From Paulinella micropora (Eukaryota; Cercozoa; Imbricatea; Euglyphida; Paulinellidae), in assembly GCA_019918135.1 (NCBI GenBank), contig WBZZ01001308.1:83501-147500 (forward strand): a stretch of 64,000 nt of DNA. The letters are read 5' to 3'. The position numbers and the translations under genes were made by a program. Below are positions 1 to 10,599 of this stretch, piece after piece. Position 1 is the stretch's first letter. Every line of letters starts with the position of its first letter. The notes under the pieces were generated by a model, which saw only the letters and a list, made by a program, of their open reading frames with translations, did not search any database and was not told the DNA's origin.

Positions 1-652
1 TCTTCCTAGGGTGACATGTTGCCCCATGTCTGTGACTCTTTGACACGACATCCCCCTATGTGTCTGTGAGTACCACCCACTTTGCCATGTTATTCCTATG
101 TCTCCACTCCATCAATCATCGTGAAAACATGCTACCATATTGCCACAATCCACAGCAAACACAGAACAAATGTTTGCACTGAGTTGTCCTTACGGTTTTG
201 AGAGAAAACATGACATGTGTGGAGTGTCCCCGTGACATGTATGTACAGCAACCCTTGCTCATCACTCGAAAAACCCCAAAACATGCAAAGAACGCATGCA
301 CCACACTCCTTGCATATATGTGCATTCAAGGTAATCTTATGCCATAATAAATTCCGAGTTTCCATGTCAAATCATTTCCCGCCACCTGATGTATGTGTGT
401 TTGACACAGCAACCCTTGCTTATCCACGAAAAAACACGAGAACCCAAGACGAACACAAGAAATGCATGCCCCATGCATAGATTCATCCACGAACAACCAA
501 AAACCATCAACAACCATCAAGTTCCATTCCAATAAACATGTCGCAAACCTCGAATCTGTGCCGATTTTCTCAAGTCATAGAAGACACAACAATTTCCGAG
601 GAACGAGGAAAATTTCCTACCCCGTAAACTATGTTTTTATTAGCGACTCCAA
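1..652. other. No gene recognised; degenerate direct repeat
   Basis: No ORF here resembles a known protein. Two segments, about 233-305 and 388-480, share an imperfect pattern (an ACAGCAACCCTTGCT core, then a run of CGAAAAA and a CATGCA-rich tail), which suggests an old local duplication. The sequence expected of a copia 5' LTR is not seen before 653, so copia-1 has lost or exchanged its 5' LTR. Confidence 0.5.
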
Positions 653-810
653 TGTTACCGAGACCAAATATTTAATAATATAATAACTGTCTAACGACTT
701 GTAGAATGAGGAATACCTAACGTAGAAGGGACTCCGTACTCTCCAAGCCAAGGTAAACCGACAGACCGGAACATAGAGTAATGCCATTATATACCGGATG
801 GGCCGGCACA
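653..810 (+). repeat. 158-bp TG...CA repeat (solo LTR or small insertion)
   Basis: This segment begins TGTTACCGAGACC and ends GGGCCGGCACA. A close copy of 160 bp lies on the opposite strand at 63586-63745. Both start TG and end CA, as LTRs do. The copy near the window end is preceded, in its own orientation, by a copia LTR end finishing in TCTG. The copy here is followed by TCTG and the copia leader. Together they suggest an element inserted at the LTR/leader junction with a 4-bp TCTG duplication, though no single copy shows both flanks intact. It could instead be an alternative end of the copia LTR. Confidence 0.45.
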
Positions 811-838
811 TCTGAAAGGAGTCGGTAAAGGTTCCACG

Positions 839-2208
839 ATGGGTAGCTTCCCAAAGGTTATGAGCCTTGGAACTGAGAAAACAATGGGTTTAAAGCAAGA
901 GTACATCCCGCAGTTGGATGGTACCACTCGGAATTATTCCGACTTCCGTTACAAGCTAGTGAACTATGCAAAGGGCATCAGTGCCTGGCATAGTGAGTGC
1001 GTTACGCTGGCATTTGATGACCCAGCAAAGGCAAAGGTTAAATATCCTTACGACCCAGTCAAAGCACTGGAGATTGAGGAGAGGGAGTTGCCTGATGAAC
1101 CTGACTCAGAGGATACCCCTGATGTAGACACTGACGATGAAGGTAGTGCGTCAGACGCTGGTAGACAGAGACCCAAAACGCTGAAGAAAGACGAAGGCAA
1201 GACACCCTCTGACGACAGACCGAAGGATTGGGCTAAGCTCACTGACGAACAAAAGAAAAACTGGAGAGAGAAAAGAGCAAAGAAGATGAAGCATGAGAAA
1301 CGAAGACACACACACACACTCAGAGTGAAAGTAGTACAGAAAGAACTTGAAGAAGCATTATGAACGCATGCGAACACTACAACTCATTCTGTCTGTTGCT
1401 TTTTCTCATCCTGTTGTCGTTCGATATTTGCATACTAAGACAATCACAGGACCGATAGAGCTGATAGAGGCAGTGCGTGCCAAGTTCGGTTCAATCTCCG
1501 GGGTCAACACGAACATAAAAGCGCAAATTTTCGAGAACATGTATCCAAAACCCGGACAAAATGTTGATGCATGGTTGAATGATTATATTGCAATCAAGGG
1601 AGGAGTAGAAAGTCACAGAACTCACCCATTCGACGAAGACGACCTTAAGAGCCCTGCTTGCTAAGCTCGCAAAACACCCAGCATACGGAGAGAACTTCAA
1701 AGCACTCTACTTCAACCTACTCACCAACCTCAGACCAGGATTTGACGACTTAGTTGACAGCGCGAGAGACACATGGGCGTTGTGGAGAAAGGATAAGTGG
1801 AGAGGGGAAGAGAGGAAGGAGAGACCTGAAAAGAGACCTGAAAAGCCCACGAGGCAGAAGAGGGAGACAAACCTCTTAGCAGGAGATAAGGGAGATGAGG
1901 ACGAAGGGGGTAAGGGCAAGTTCAGAAAATTCAAGAAGAAGGAAGAATGGTGGCTCAAAGTCACCTGTCACGAGTGCAATGAGAAAGGCCATACCAAGAA
2001 GTATTGCCCAGCAAAGAAACCCCGTAAGAAAAGTCAAGCGAGTGAAGACAAGAACGATAACAAAAAGAAAAAGGGAAAACCTCACACCAATAAGCACAAG
2101 AAGTCTCTCAAAGACAAAGACATGAACCTCATAAGAGAGGAAGAAGAAGAGGGGGACACAGAGACTGACAGTGACGCTTTGCTCGTCTTCATGGGGGGGA
2201 TGTCCTAG
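839..2208 (+). pseudogene. gag: copia-1 Gag, frameshifted
   Basis: Nucleocapsid precursor of the element. The ATG at 839 opens MGSFPKVMSLGTEKTMG, matching the copia-2 gag start. The frame runs to 1363, moves to a second frame (about 1347-1664) and then to a third (to 2208). The copia-2 copy is continuous over the equivalent of the first two segments, so the breaks are decay. A CCHC zinc knuckle (CHECNEKGHTKKYC, 1966-2007) sits in the third segment, preceded by a lysine-rich stretch typical of RNA-binding nucleocapsid. An acidic D/E-rich patch precedes the first break. Confidence 0.85.
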
Positions 2209-2435
2209 ACGACCCTGGGGAAACCCCTGACGAAGAAAGAGACAGGGAGAGAGCGAATGTCGAGTCTGGGGAACCTCAGATTGAGCCAGGTGTTCGTCCC
2301 CTGCGACAAATAGGAGTAACGGAGGGAGTCCCTCCGCCACACCCATCTCACGCTCTCAGAGTCAGCTAACTAGGGACACCTCCACAAACACCCCACAGCG
2401 TCAAAACACAGTCCCCAAATGACCTCTGAAAACAA

Positions 2436-3184
2436 TTGAGAGGTATAGTAAAGAGAGGCCGAGGTCCCTTAAATGTCATGGCAAAAACAAAAAGAACAGT
2501 TCTTGTCAAAATTGAGAAAGACAGAAAGGGTCCAAATGCTCTGCAAGCTTCAAGGTTGATATATGGTCTATTTTGCGGTTATCATGCAAAGAAACAGGAC
2601 AAAGAGTATGCTCTTCTTGACTTAGCTGCCAGCCCAGACCTCCGTCCCCCCAAGTCCCTCACTATCCTGATGAGAGTGGTTTGCGTGAGGATGCGAGAGC
2701 GAGAGGAACAGTCATACCACACAACCTCACTACCACATTCACCAACCAATCTCCACAGAGGGAGGGAGAGAATAAGCAAAAGGAAGTGAAAAAGGAAGTG
2801 AGGGGGAGCAGGCGTGTAGAGACATCACCACAAAAACACACCTCCACCACACAAACACCTCACACCGCATCACCCACTCATGTCACGCAAACAGATGACA
2901 CACCTACGCAAAGAGAGAGCAGTGAGGAAGAAGAAGGAGAGGAAGAGATGGAGGAGTCATACTATAACAGAGACAATGACTCTAGATGTTCAGATGAGAT
3001 CATGCATGACATGGCAATGGCATCATGCTTAGATGATAGTGATGTTGACCCGGAATTTCTAACATTTACACGGAAGGGCATTGTTAAGAAATATTTTTTG
3101 AAAAACACGGCATTATCAAGAAGCTTAAGACTCACGCTAAGAGTGGGAGTCCGGCATCTGCCGGACTACCCAGTGCTGCCGTAG
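2436..3184 (+). pseudogene. copia-1 region between zinc knuckle and protease
   Basis: Two overlapping frames (2436-2789 and 2681-3184) preserve a stretch also present in copia-2 (21647-22224), including CGYHAKKQDKEYALLDL and LRPPKS. A Thr/His-rich linker and an acidic patch (SSEEEEGEEEMEE) follow. No known domain is recognised. The position between nucleocapsid and protease and the conservation between the two copies indicate a genuine part of the polyprotein. At least one frameshift separates the halves. Confidence 0.6.
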
Positions 3185-3350
3185 GGACCGGGGAGGCCAA
3201 GGGGAAGAAGCGTGAAGGCGCAGCGGCACAAACAGGTCCAAACCTCAAACCCTACCACACACCAACACGCCACCCATCATCACTTTCAACGACAGAGAAC
3301 AGCTCGCTCAACAACTCACAACAACATGCATCAGAGAAAGCAGTGGTGAG

Positions 3351-3893
3351 GTGAAAAGAGTGAGTGAAGGGAAGTTAGTGATAGATGAGTTCTTGACAGA
3401 TGTGGTGAGAGCAATAGAGGGAGTGTATATTGCACACGCTGCACGCACAACACTATCCCCGCTAACACAAACCCAAAGCAGCAACACCACACAACCATCA
3501 GCACCATCACAACACAAGGACATGTACAGCAAACAGAACTACGCACTAGTGTTAGATGGGGAAGGGGGGCGAGACAGAAAAAGTACGATAATTCAGGATA
3601 GCGGGTCGTCACGAGACATAGCATGCAACCCTGAAATCTTACACGACATTAAGTCCGTTCCCCCTGTCAAGCTAATTACAGGTAATGGAGAGTGTGAGAT
3701 AGGACAGGAGGGGACGGCAAGAGTGACGCGCATAAATGGACACGGTAGGCCAATTACGGTGTCAAGGCCAATGCTCCTTGACGCCAGGTTACCCGTGAAT
3801 ATTGCCTCAACCGGCAGGATGGATAATACCCATCACCGGTCAATCATTCACCAAAACGGACAGCTAGTCATACTCAAACACCCCATAAGTTAG
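3351..3893 (+). pseudogene. pol: copia-1 aspartic protease region
   Basis: The retroelement protease cuts the Gag-Pol polyprotein. The active-site triplet is visible as IIQDSGSSRDIACN (D-S-G), followed by a conserved stretch with IKSVPPVKLITGNGE and, later, LPVNIASTGRM. The frame is open for 180 residues but cut off from the upstream and downstream frames by stops. The equivalent region in copia-2 is about 24390-25161, where a MITE splits it. The start listed is not a natural initiation site, as the protein would be part of a polyprotein. Confidence 0.8.
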
Positions 3894-3980
3894 AGGAGAG
3901 AGACGTACTGGTGAGAGGTAGGCTCATGTCAACCCTTCTTTACAGATGGGACGATGAATTTGACACCCCATTGGACATAA

Positions 3981-5738
3981 ATGAGCGTTATGAACCCCCA
4001 TAGAATAAGAAAAGAGAAGTGGTGGGGTAAAAAGGGAGGGAAACCCCAAGAGAGAGAGAGAGAGAGACAGAAGCGTAGGCAGACAGAAGGCAAAACAGGG
4101 GAGGTAACGCGGTATGCGTCTTATCCCTGCAAGCCTGGTGCGATTAGAAAGGTAGATATAGAATTGTTCCATTATGCATGTGGACACTATAGCATTAAGA
4201 AGATGAGAGCATTGGCAAATGCATTAGGCATAAAGCTAGTAGGAGATGAGAAGAAACCAGAATTTTGCGAATCATGCATGATAGGTAAGGCAAAGCAATT
4301 GCCTAGGTTTAAAGTTAATAAGATAGAAAGAGCTAGTAAGCCAGGAGTAGTATTACACATAGGCACCGGAACGTGGTCAGCACGGTCAATACACGGTAAG
4401 AGACATAAATTTTCGGTCACGGATGATTACTCGTTGTTTATTAAGGATTATTATCTTGCACATAAGAACAAATTTATTGACTGCATTAAGCAGGCGGTAG
4501 CATTTTATGAGAGACAGACAGGAAACAAAGTACAAGAAATTAGATGTGATCAAGAGTTTGATGTCCCGAAAGAGGTGATAGAGTGGTGGAAGCCTAGTCA
4601 TTTTATTTGGAAAACGTCAGCAACGGGGGACAAAGATGGTAACCCTATCGCTGAAAAAGCCAACGACATTACGGCTGGGGCCGCAAGAGCCATGCGTTAC
4701 CATGCCCACCTGCCCACTTCTTTCTGGGCAGAAATGGAACATTCGGCAACCACTCTACATAACATTTTGCCTGCCACCCAAGGACCAAGGAAGGGGGTGT
4801 CCCCATTTGAGCAGTTGTTGGCCAGGAAACCGTTTTTGAAACACCTTAGATTGTTAGGCTGCATGGGAAAGAAAGTTATGCTAGTAGGGTATGACTTATT
4901 TAGAGAGTTCTATAGAGTGTGGGACAGTAGGAAAGTAGTAACAGGAGTTAGGAACGTGCGGTTCAACCCGTACGTGATAGGCAAGGAAGCACATCCAGAG
5001 AGAACAGTCAAGTGGGATGAGGATGTAGCTGAGGGGGAGAGTGAGAGTAAGGATGTCGATGTTGAACAAACACACTCCACACCCACCACCACCACAGCCA
5101 CTACCACCCACACACAAGAGGACACGACACAGACTCATGACGATGACGACACATACGACAATGTCGATGACGTTAGTCAGTCAGATAGTCAACAAGGACA
5201 AGGGGAATATGGAGGGGACACAGGGGGAGTCAGCGTAGATCACAAACACACACAAACACAAGATAGCTTTTCAACACAGGACATCGACACCACACCGACA
5301 GCTGCACCCCATCCCACCGACACAACCCCACAGACAACCAACACAGGACTAGGACATGCACACGCACTCACAGATGTATCTGACCCTCAAGCACAGCATG
5401 AGAGAAGAGCATATGAAGAGAGTGAGCAACCTAGTAAAGGAAGAACATGGGAAAAGAGTGACAAGATCACTGAAGCTAACATAGTTCAAGAAGGAAAACG
5501 AATAAGACGACAGGCACAGCAACAACCACCACAAGCACAGCAACCACCATCACGACCGCATACTGAACTAAAACGAAAAGAAAAAGTAGTTGAGGTTCGG
5601 GAACTAGAGGGAGTGAGAGTGAGAGTACTTGCAAGAGAGTGGGGAGACGAGTGGGCAGAGAAGACATACGGAGAGGGCTGGGAGAGCAAAGTGCGCACAG
5701 GCATAGTTAAGCAGAAGTGTGCCCCAAAGAGAGGTTAA
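3981..5738 (+). pseudogene. pol: copia-1 integrase with mutated first catalytic Asp
   Basis: This is the copia integrase that inserts the cDNA. The zinc-binding domain is visible (ELFHYACGHYS, then FCESCMIGKAK). In the catalytic core the first Asp is replaced by Gly (HIGTGTW, codon 4362-4364; copia-2 has HIDTGTW). The second Asp is in IRCDQEFD and the Glu in GNPIAEKAND. A long acidic, Thr/His-rich C-terminal region follows, then a basic segment leading to RT. A (GA)n tract near 4051-4072 encodes an RE repeat, and copia-2 has an expanded version at the same place. The Gly substitution should abolish integration. Confidence 0.85.
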
Positions 5739-5846
5739 AGGTTAGAAAACGACCTAAGCCATCTCACTTTGTTCAGTTTGAGGTCACTAGAGAAGATGCT
5801 AGATTCTGAGATCAATAAGTAGAAGGTAAGTGAGGGGGAGTCCGTA

Positions 5847-6597
5847 TTGCCTGCTGGAGAGTTGGAGAGTGCTATGTTATGTTATGACAGATGCATGAAT
5901 GAACCGAATGAACTTTTGCTTTATTTTAACATTCGTGTACCTAAAGAGATAGCTAAGCAGGGATTGACAGCGAAAGAGTTGTTAGAGGGCATGAAGAAGG
6001 AAATTCAATCTCTTAAAGACTTTAAGACATACACATGGGTTAACTATAGCGAAGCCAAAAAGGCTGGTGTCAGCAAGGTAGTTCGGCTCACATGGGTTCA
6101 CAAAGTCAAGATAGACGAAAACGGAAGGAAGTTTGTTAAGTCTAGATTAGCTTTAAGAGGAGACATGTTAGAGCCAGGAGTTAGTTTCAACCCTGATCAA
6201 TTGTTTGTTCCTTGTGCCTCACATCGCTCACTGCTCATACTTGCCAAACTAACTGCCTGGCATGGTAATAAGCTTTATGGAATTGATTTCAAAAATGCTT
6301 ACTTAAATGCCCGCATGCAAGATCCCGTATTTTGCCTACCCACCTGAAGCAATGGATAGAGAGGGTAAAGAGGGGATGATATTGCGTGTTGATGGAGCGT
6401 TATATGGTGCGCCTCAGGCAGGTAGAAGGTGGTACGACATACTAGCCCCTAAGTTAGTAAAGCTAGGATTTAGATTATTAGACTCCGACTTATGCATGTT
6501 TGTAGAGAAAGACAAGCCTATAAGAGATGCGATAATGGGAGTATTTCATGTGGATCATTTAATATTTTCCGCACCTAACAAAGAAAGTTGCCTATGA
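5847..6597 (+). pseudogene. pol: copia-1 reverse transcriptase with mutated YxDD box
   Basis: The copia RT (RVT_2 type) is split over two frames with a join near 6310-6345. TWVHKVKIDENG and the first catalytic Asp in GIDFKNAYLNA are in the first frame; GALYGAPQAGRRWYD is in the second. The metal-binding box reads FHVDHLIFS: the second Asp is His (codon 6556-6558), while copia-2 keeps HVDD at 27559-27564. RT activity should be lost. A further frame break follows at about 6597. Confidence 0.85.
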
Positions 6598-6676
6598 AAG
6601 ATTCGCGTCTGCGTTAGAACAGTACTACCCACTCAAAAGGCTAGGAGTCGCAAAGGAATTCAAAGGGATAGAGATA

Positions 6677-7528
6677 GTGCATGAGAAAGGCAGAATCGTT
6701 TTGCACCAAAGAAAGTACCAATTGCAAATTTTAGGTGAGACGGGATACGCAAATTCTCGTCCGGTAAGTACCCCAGCGGTAGACCAAACTCCGGAAGCAA
6801 TGTCTGAAGGTGCAGCTTTGTGTAAAATGTCTATTCCGAGTATAGTAGGCAGTTTGCTTTATTTAGCCAAGATGACTAGACCAGATATTGAACAAGCTCT
6901 TAACGCTGCAGGCGTCATGCAAACCATAGACAAGGGAGTAACTTATGCTATGCTAGGCAGAATCATACGCTATTTAATCAAGTCTTTTCGCAGTATAGCA
7001 TTTAACCGGCCAAAATCCGTTCAAGAGGGTATGTCCTACCATAAGGTCACTTTGTGGCCCGATGCCGCTCACAAAGTCTGTTTGAAGACGGGAAAGTCTC
7101 GCACAGGTTTCATAATCTTGTGGGGAGGAGACCCAATAGGTTGGCTTTCAAAAAGACAGAGTAAGATAGCACTTAGTCCAAATGACGCGGAAATTTACGC
7201 AGCTGCTGAATGCATAAGAGAAGGACTGGCAATAGGTCATGTCAGACAGGAACTCGGAATTCCGCAAAAAGGTGCAGTAGAAATTTTTGAGGATATTTCG
7301 CAAACAATTCTTGCGGGTGAAAGAGGATTATCCGGACCCCGCACCAAACATTTGCCTCTCGAATTACACTTCATTCATCACCTTCAAATGGAGAGATAAA
7401 GTTTATAAAGGTAGGTACTAAAAAGCAGATAGGAGATTTACTCACCAAACCGTTGCCGCGCGAGCAGTTTACTTATTTGCTCAACAAATTCACGGTTATC
7501 ACGGTTATCATTCCGGGTGAACCGGAAT
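6677..7528 (+). pseudogene. pol: copia-1 RT thumb/RNase H and pol C-terminus
   Basis: The frame to 7399 carries the RT connection (RPVSTPAVDQTPEAMS, SIVGSLLYLAKMTRPDIE) and the RNase H domain (LWPDAAHKV, GWLSKRQSKIALSPNDAEIYAA). A frameshift near 7395 moves the last piece, with the typical copia ending GDLLTKPLPREQFTYLL, into another frame that stops near 7528. In copia-2 this part is truncated at 28149. Confidence 0.85.
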
Positions 7529-7873
7529 GACTACGGGTGTTTCACCTATGTTTTGTGTTTTGTTCTCGCTTTGTGTGAGTTGTTTAGTATTGTCGATGCC
7601 GGATTGGAAGCCGTGGAATTTTCGATCGATGCAGTGGCTGGACTCCGTACCATGGACAGGGTCATAGACCAGCATGCCGAATGGAAAATCAACCGCGCGG
7701 AATTCCTAAAACTGAAGCACGGACGATACCCAAAGCAAGAAATAGAACAGCTTCGGGAACTAGAAGAAGGACGGGGCGATGGTACCGAGCAAGAAGAATG
7801 GGAAATAGAGGAGAGCGCAACTGAGGACGGCTTTACGTGCGATGGCGATGAGCTACGTGACGAGCTCGACTAG
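7517..7873 (+). CDS. Possible extra ORF after copia-1 pol, unknown
   Basis: An open frame of about 118 codons overlaps the end of pol and precedes the purine tract. It begins with a hydrophobic segment (CFTYVLCFVLALCELFSIV) followed by a very acidic C-terminal half (EQLRELEEGRG, EEWEIEES). The only upstream start is GTG; the first ATG lies well inside, near 7652. The equivalent part of copia-2 is missing, so conservation cannot be tested. It may be an accessory ORF or chance reading through the 3' untranslated region. Confidence 0.3.
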   Translation: MNRNDYGCFTYVLCFVLALCELFSIVDAGLEAVEFSIDAVAGLRTMDRVIDQHAEWKINRAEFLKLKHGRYPKQEIEQLRELEEGRGDGTEQEEWEIEESATEDGFTCDGDELRDELD

Positions 7874-8130
7874 CCCCCAGGCCTCGCGGTGGCCGGTGGG
7901 GAGGATTCCTGACTTTTCTGGCCTCGGGTGGGCGAAAAAGAAGGATAGTATTATTTTATCGCATACAGCCCGCTTCTCTTTCTTTTCACTTGTTTCCTCA
8001 CACCCCTAACATTTTTATATATATAGTTTTTAGTTACACTTGATACCCCTTACGGGAAGCGCTTGCAAATTTTTCATTTGCTTCAGAACTATAAGACACT
8101 TATGACGGTAGTTGTAACATTGACAAATAA

Positions 8131-8357
8131 CTAAGGGGGAGCGTTGGTCATTACTATTTCAATTTAATTCACCGTTACTTAGGTCGTGGATTTGTCAATA
8201 GGCCGGACAGTCAATCATGCCAATGTTAACCGAAATGCTTAAGACCTATACCTAAGTTAGTCAGTCTGTGACGTGGAAGTCAAAGCGTCAGTTCTTTTAT
8301 TATACGATTTATTGAAGTGCGTTTCTGATAGTCTTGCTAGGCAGCCCGGATAGACTC
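8131..8357 (+). repeat. copia-1 purine tract and 3' LTR
   Basis: A purine tract (AAGGGGGAGCG, about 8133-8142) primes plus-strand synthesis and leads into the LTR that starts near GCGTTGGTCATTAC (8141). The LTR body matches the copia-2 5' LTR (19606-19894) and the inverted LTR at 63746-63974: TTGATTTGTCAAT-like, GTGACGTGG and TTGAAGTGCGTTTC-like blocks recur in order. The end is taken at the hairpin arm GACTC (8353-8357). The ends are not canonical TG/CA, so the exact limits are uncertain. Confidence 0.75.
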
Positions 8358-8401
8358 TGAAAGGAGTCGGTAAAGGTTCCACGATGGGTAGCTTCCCAAA
8401 G
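8353..8401 (+). promoter_or_regulatory. Copia leader hairpin plus copied gag start
   Basis: GACTC-TGAAAG-GAGTC (8353-8368) forms a 5-bp stem with a 6-nt loop. The copia-2 equivalent is GATCC-TGAAAG-GGATC (19895-19910), so the stem sequence changes but pairing is kept. GGTAAAGGTTCC and an ATGGGTAGCTTCCC gag start follow, identical to 824-853. After 8401 the similarity to copia stops. The hairpin sits where a primer-binding or packaging element would be expected; its role is inferred. Confidence 0.45.
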
Positions 8402-8935
8402 CAAACATGGAATGGGAATGATTGTTCTGATAGTTTACGGGATCTAACCGCATAACCCGGTTAAATATATATACTAGTAGATATTAGTTACACTGTCTCT
8501 GTTACCGATCTATGATTAGTGAGGTGATCTGAACACTCCCCTTACTTTAGCCTGATTAGATACAAACTGTGATATAATTCAATTGAGATATTAATATATA
8601 ATCCTTCAAGTCAGTGTGGAAATAGTGAGTGTCACGGTATTAGATACCTTTCAAAAATGAATTAACACTGTGACTTGAGTTGAAACGTAAATGTTAATTA
8701 TTATTACACCTATCGACTCAGTATCCACTCCAACCTCACGCTCTCGTCACTGAGAAGTGACCGTACTCAGTAGTCTAGGTAGTAGACTGATATTATTATG
8801 TCTGCTCCGCTAACTTGACATACGGTGCCACCGTGACTGTTGTCCAAGGCCGGGCATCATAGTTCGAAGCTATACTAGTCACGGGCCGCCTCATAGCATA
8901 GATACGCGTGGCTCGCGCCGCCGTGACCCGGCTCA
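8402..8935. other. No gene recognised
   Basis: Moderately AT-rich sequence without a credible ORF. It lies between the duplicated copia leader and the possible TA-flanked insertion at 8938. No tRNA-like or repeat structure was identified. Confidence 0.5.
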
Positions 8936-8937
8936 TA

Positions 8938-10597
8938 TGTTTTTTTAGGCATTTTAAGCGTTGCTAAAACTGAGGTAACTATAACTTTTCAAGTTTTTAC
9001 TGTGACATTTTTTTAATCGCCCTTTTTTATTGTAAAGATCACGATGAGAATCTATTAATACTGCTAGCTGAAAAAAAAAACGTTCAAAAAATTATTTGAA
9101 ATTCAAAATTTTATAACAGTTGAAAGTTTGTGTCTTGTTTATTAAAAAAAATTATTATGCAAATTTTGTCTATAATTCGCGATAGTTTGGTTGGCAGTAA
9201 TATAGACAGTGATCTTTCTGAATCTGCAGCCCTTTTGAAAAAAGGAGCAGTACTTCAGAAGCCAGGTTAGTTTCAAGTTCCTGGGTTTTTGGTGTTTTTG
9301 GCACCATTTTTTAGAAAAGTTGAAATCCCGGGAACTCAATCATTTTTTGTGGTGGGGGTCGGGCCGGCCGGCTTAGGAAAAGATGCCAGAGGAAAGGGTT
9401 TATCACAAAGCATGTTAAAGCCGCGGCTATCCAAGTATATACATAGTAACCTTGATTACTTGTACAAAATATTTCTTGATAATTTTACTTGTAGGCTACA
9501 AACCAGCTAGGAGAAAACCACCTTTTTTTTTGTCGAAACACGAAAATCTCAAATTTCGTAGTTTGAGTATTAGTTCTTGCACAGATGAATAGGTGAATCG
9601 TTTTGTACTATCATTAGACGTATTTCTCCAACTTTGTGTTATTTGTACATGTCTGTGGAACGCAAAAACTCAAAATCACAAAACCAGGATTTTTCTGGTT
9701 TTGGGGACATATACATCTTAGTATTTATCAGTTTTAAGAATTTTAAGTATTGGAATCGTCTTTCACAACCGTAAAGTAAAGCTCCACCAAAGGATTTTTG
9801 TTCATTTTGCCTAGAAGCTACAAACCAAAAAGTGGGTTTTCACAACTTCACCTGTTTGACCTACACATGCCTGTACATTTTTTCCTGGACCTTTCTCCTC
9901 CAGTTTTTTTAGTGTAATTATGTCTCACTGACATATACTTACAATAGATACAAAATATTGAAAATGGGATGTGCCTGCTTCATTCCTGGAGGCATGCAAG
10001 TCCAGGATGTCGGAATGGCAAAAAGTTTTGACTATTTTTCTTTTGGAGTTCGTTTGATTTTTCAACAAAAACTACGCAGATTTGAAGGTTTAGTGTTTTA
10101 GGACTCCCCAAACTATTTAAGAGCTGTAGGACCGTCGTCAAATGTTTTAGAAATAAATTTTTATTTGCTTGTTCAGCTGCCCTTAAGGGACTGTTTTCCG
10201 GCCGACTCTGTGTGTCTCAGAGATGTTGAAATTCACTCAAAATTCAATCAAATTATTTATCGAGATGCACTGTATAACGTTCGATAGTTCAAAAGCTAAG
10301 AAAATAACAAGCAAAAACAGATTCTTTAATCATAATCGTGGTTGCAAACCATTTTTTCACCACATGAATCAGCAAAAAAATTACGGCCCGACCTCTTTTT
10401 GACAGTTTCCAAAATATTTTCCACAAGAAATGGTGACTTCTTTACAACTTCAAATGCTTCGTTTGTCAAAACTACTAAAAATAATTTAAAATCGATTGCA
10501 GATTCTGAATCAGGGTGATCTGAAGAATTTAAATGTACATGTTTTATTATTTTTAAACCGGCCGCGCACTTAACTTTTTTTTATGTAATAAAAAACA
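8938..10597. mobile_element. Possible 1660-bp TA-flanked non-coding insertion
   Basis: The left edge reads CA-TA-TGTTTTTTTA and the right edge TAATAAAAAACA-TA-TG, giving a short inverted repeat of about 12 bp with one indel and a TA duplication (8936-8937 and 10598-10599). The interior is distinctly AT-rich with many T runs and no coding frame. Size and TA flanks resemble the better supported element at 22227-23907. The inverted repeat is short and low in complexity, so it could be chance. Confidence 0.3.
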
Positions 10598-10599
10598 TA

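Larger units (their letters stand above)
811..8401 (+). mobile_element. Ty1/copia retrotransposon copia-1, decayed
   Basis: Modules run in Ty1/copia order: gag with a CCHC zinc knuckle, aspartic protease, integrase, reverse transcriptase, RNase H, purine tract, LTR. Integrase before RT separates copia from gypsy. The 5' LTR is missing. The 3' LTR (8141-8357) is followed by a second copy of the leader and the first gag codons (to 8401), so either the LTR extends into gag or a tandem partner has been lost. Many frameshifts break gag and pol, and two catalytic acidic residues are replaced (integrase 4362, RT 6556), so this copy should be inactive. It is closely related to copia-2 at 19606-28149. 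Confidence 0.9.
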
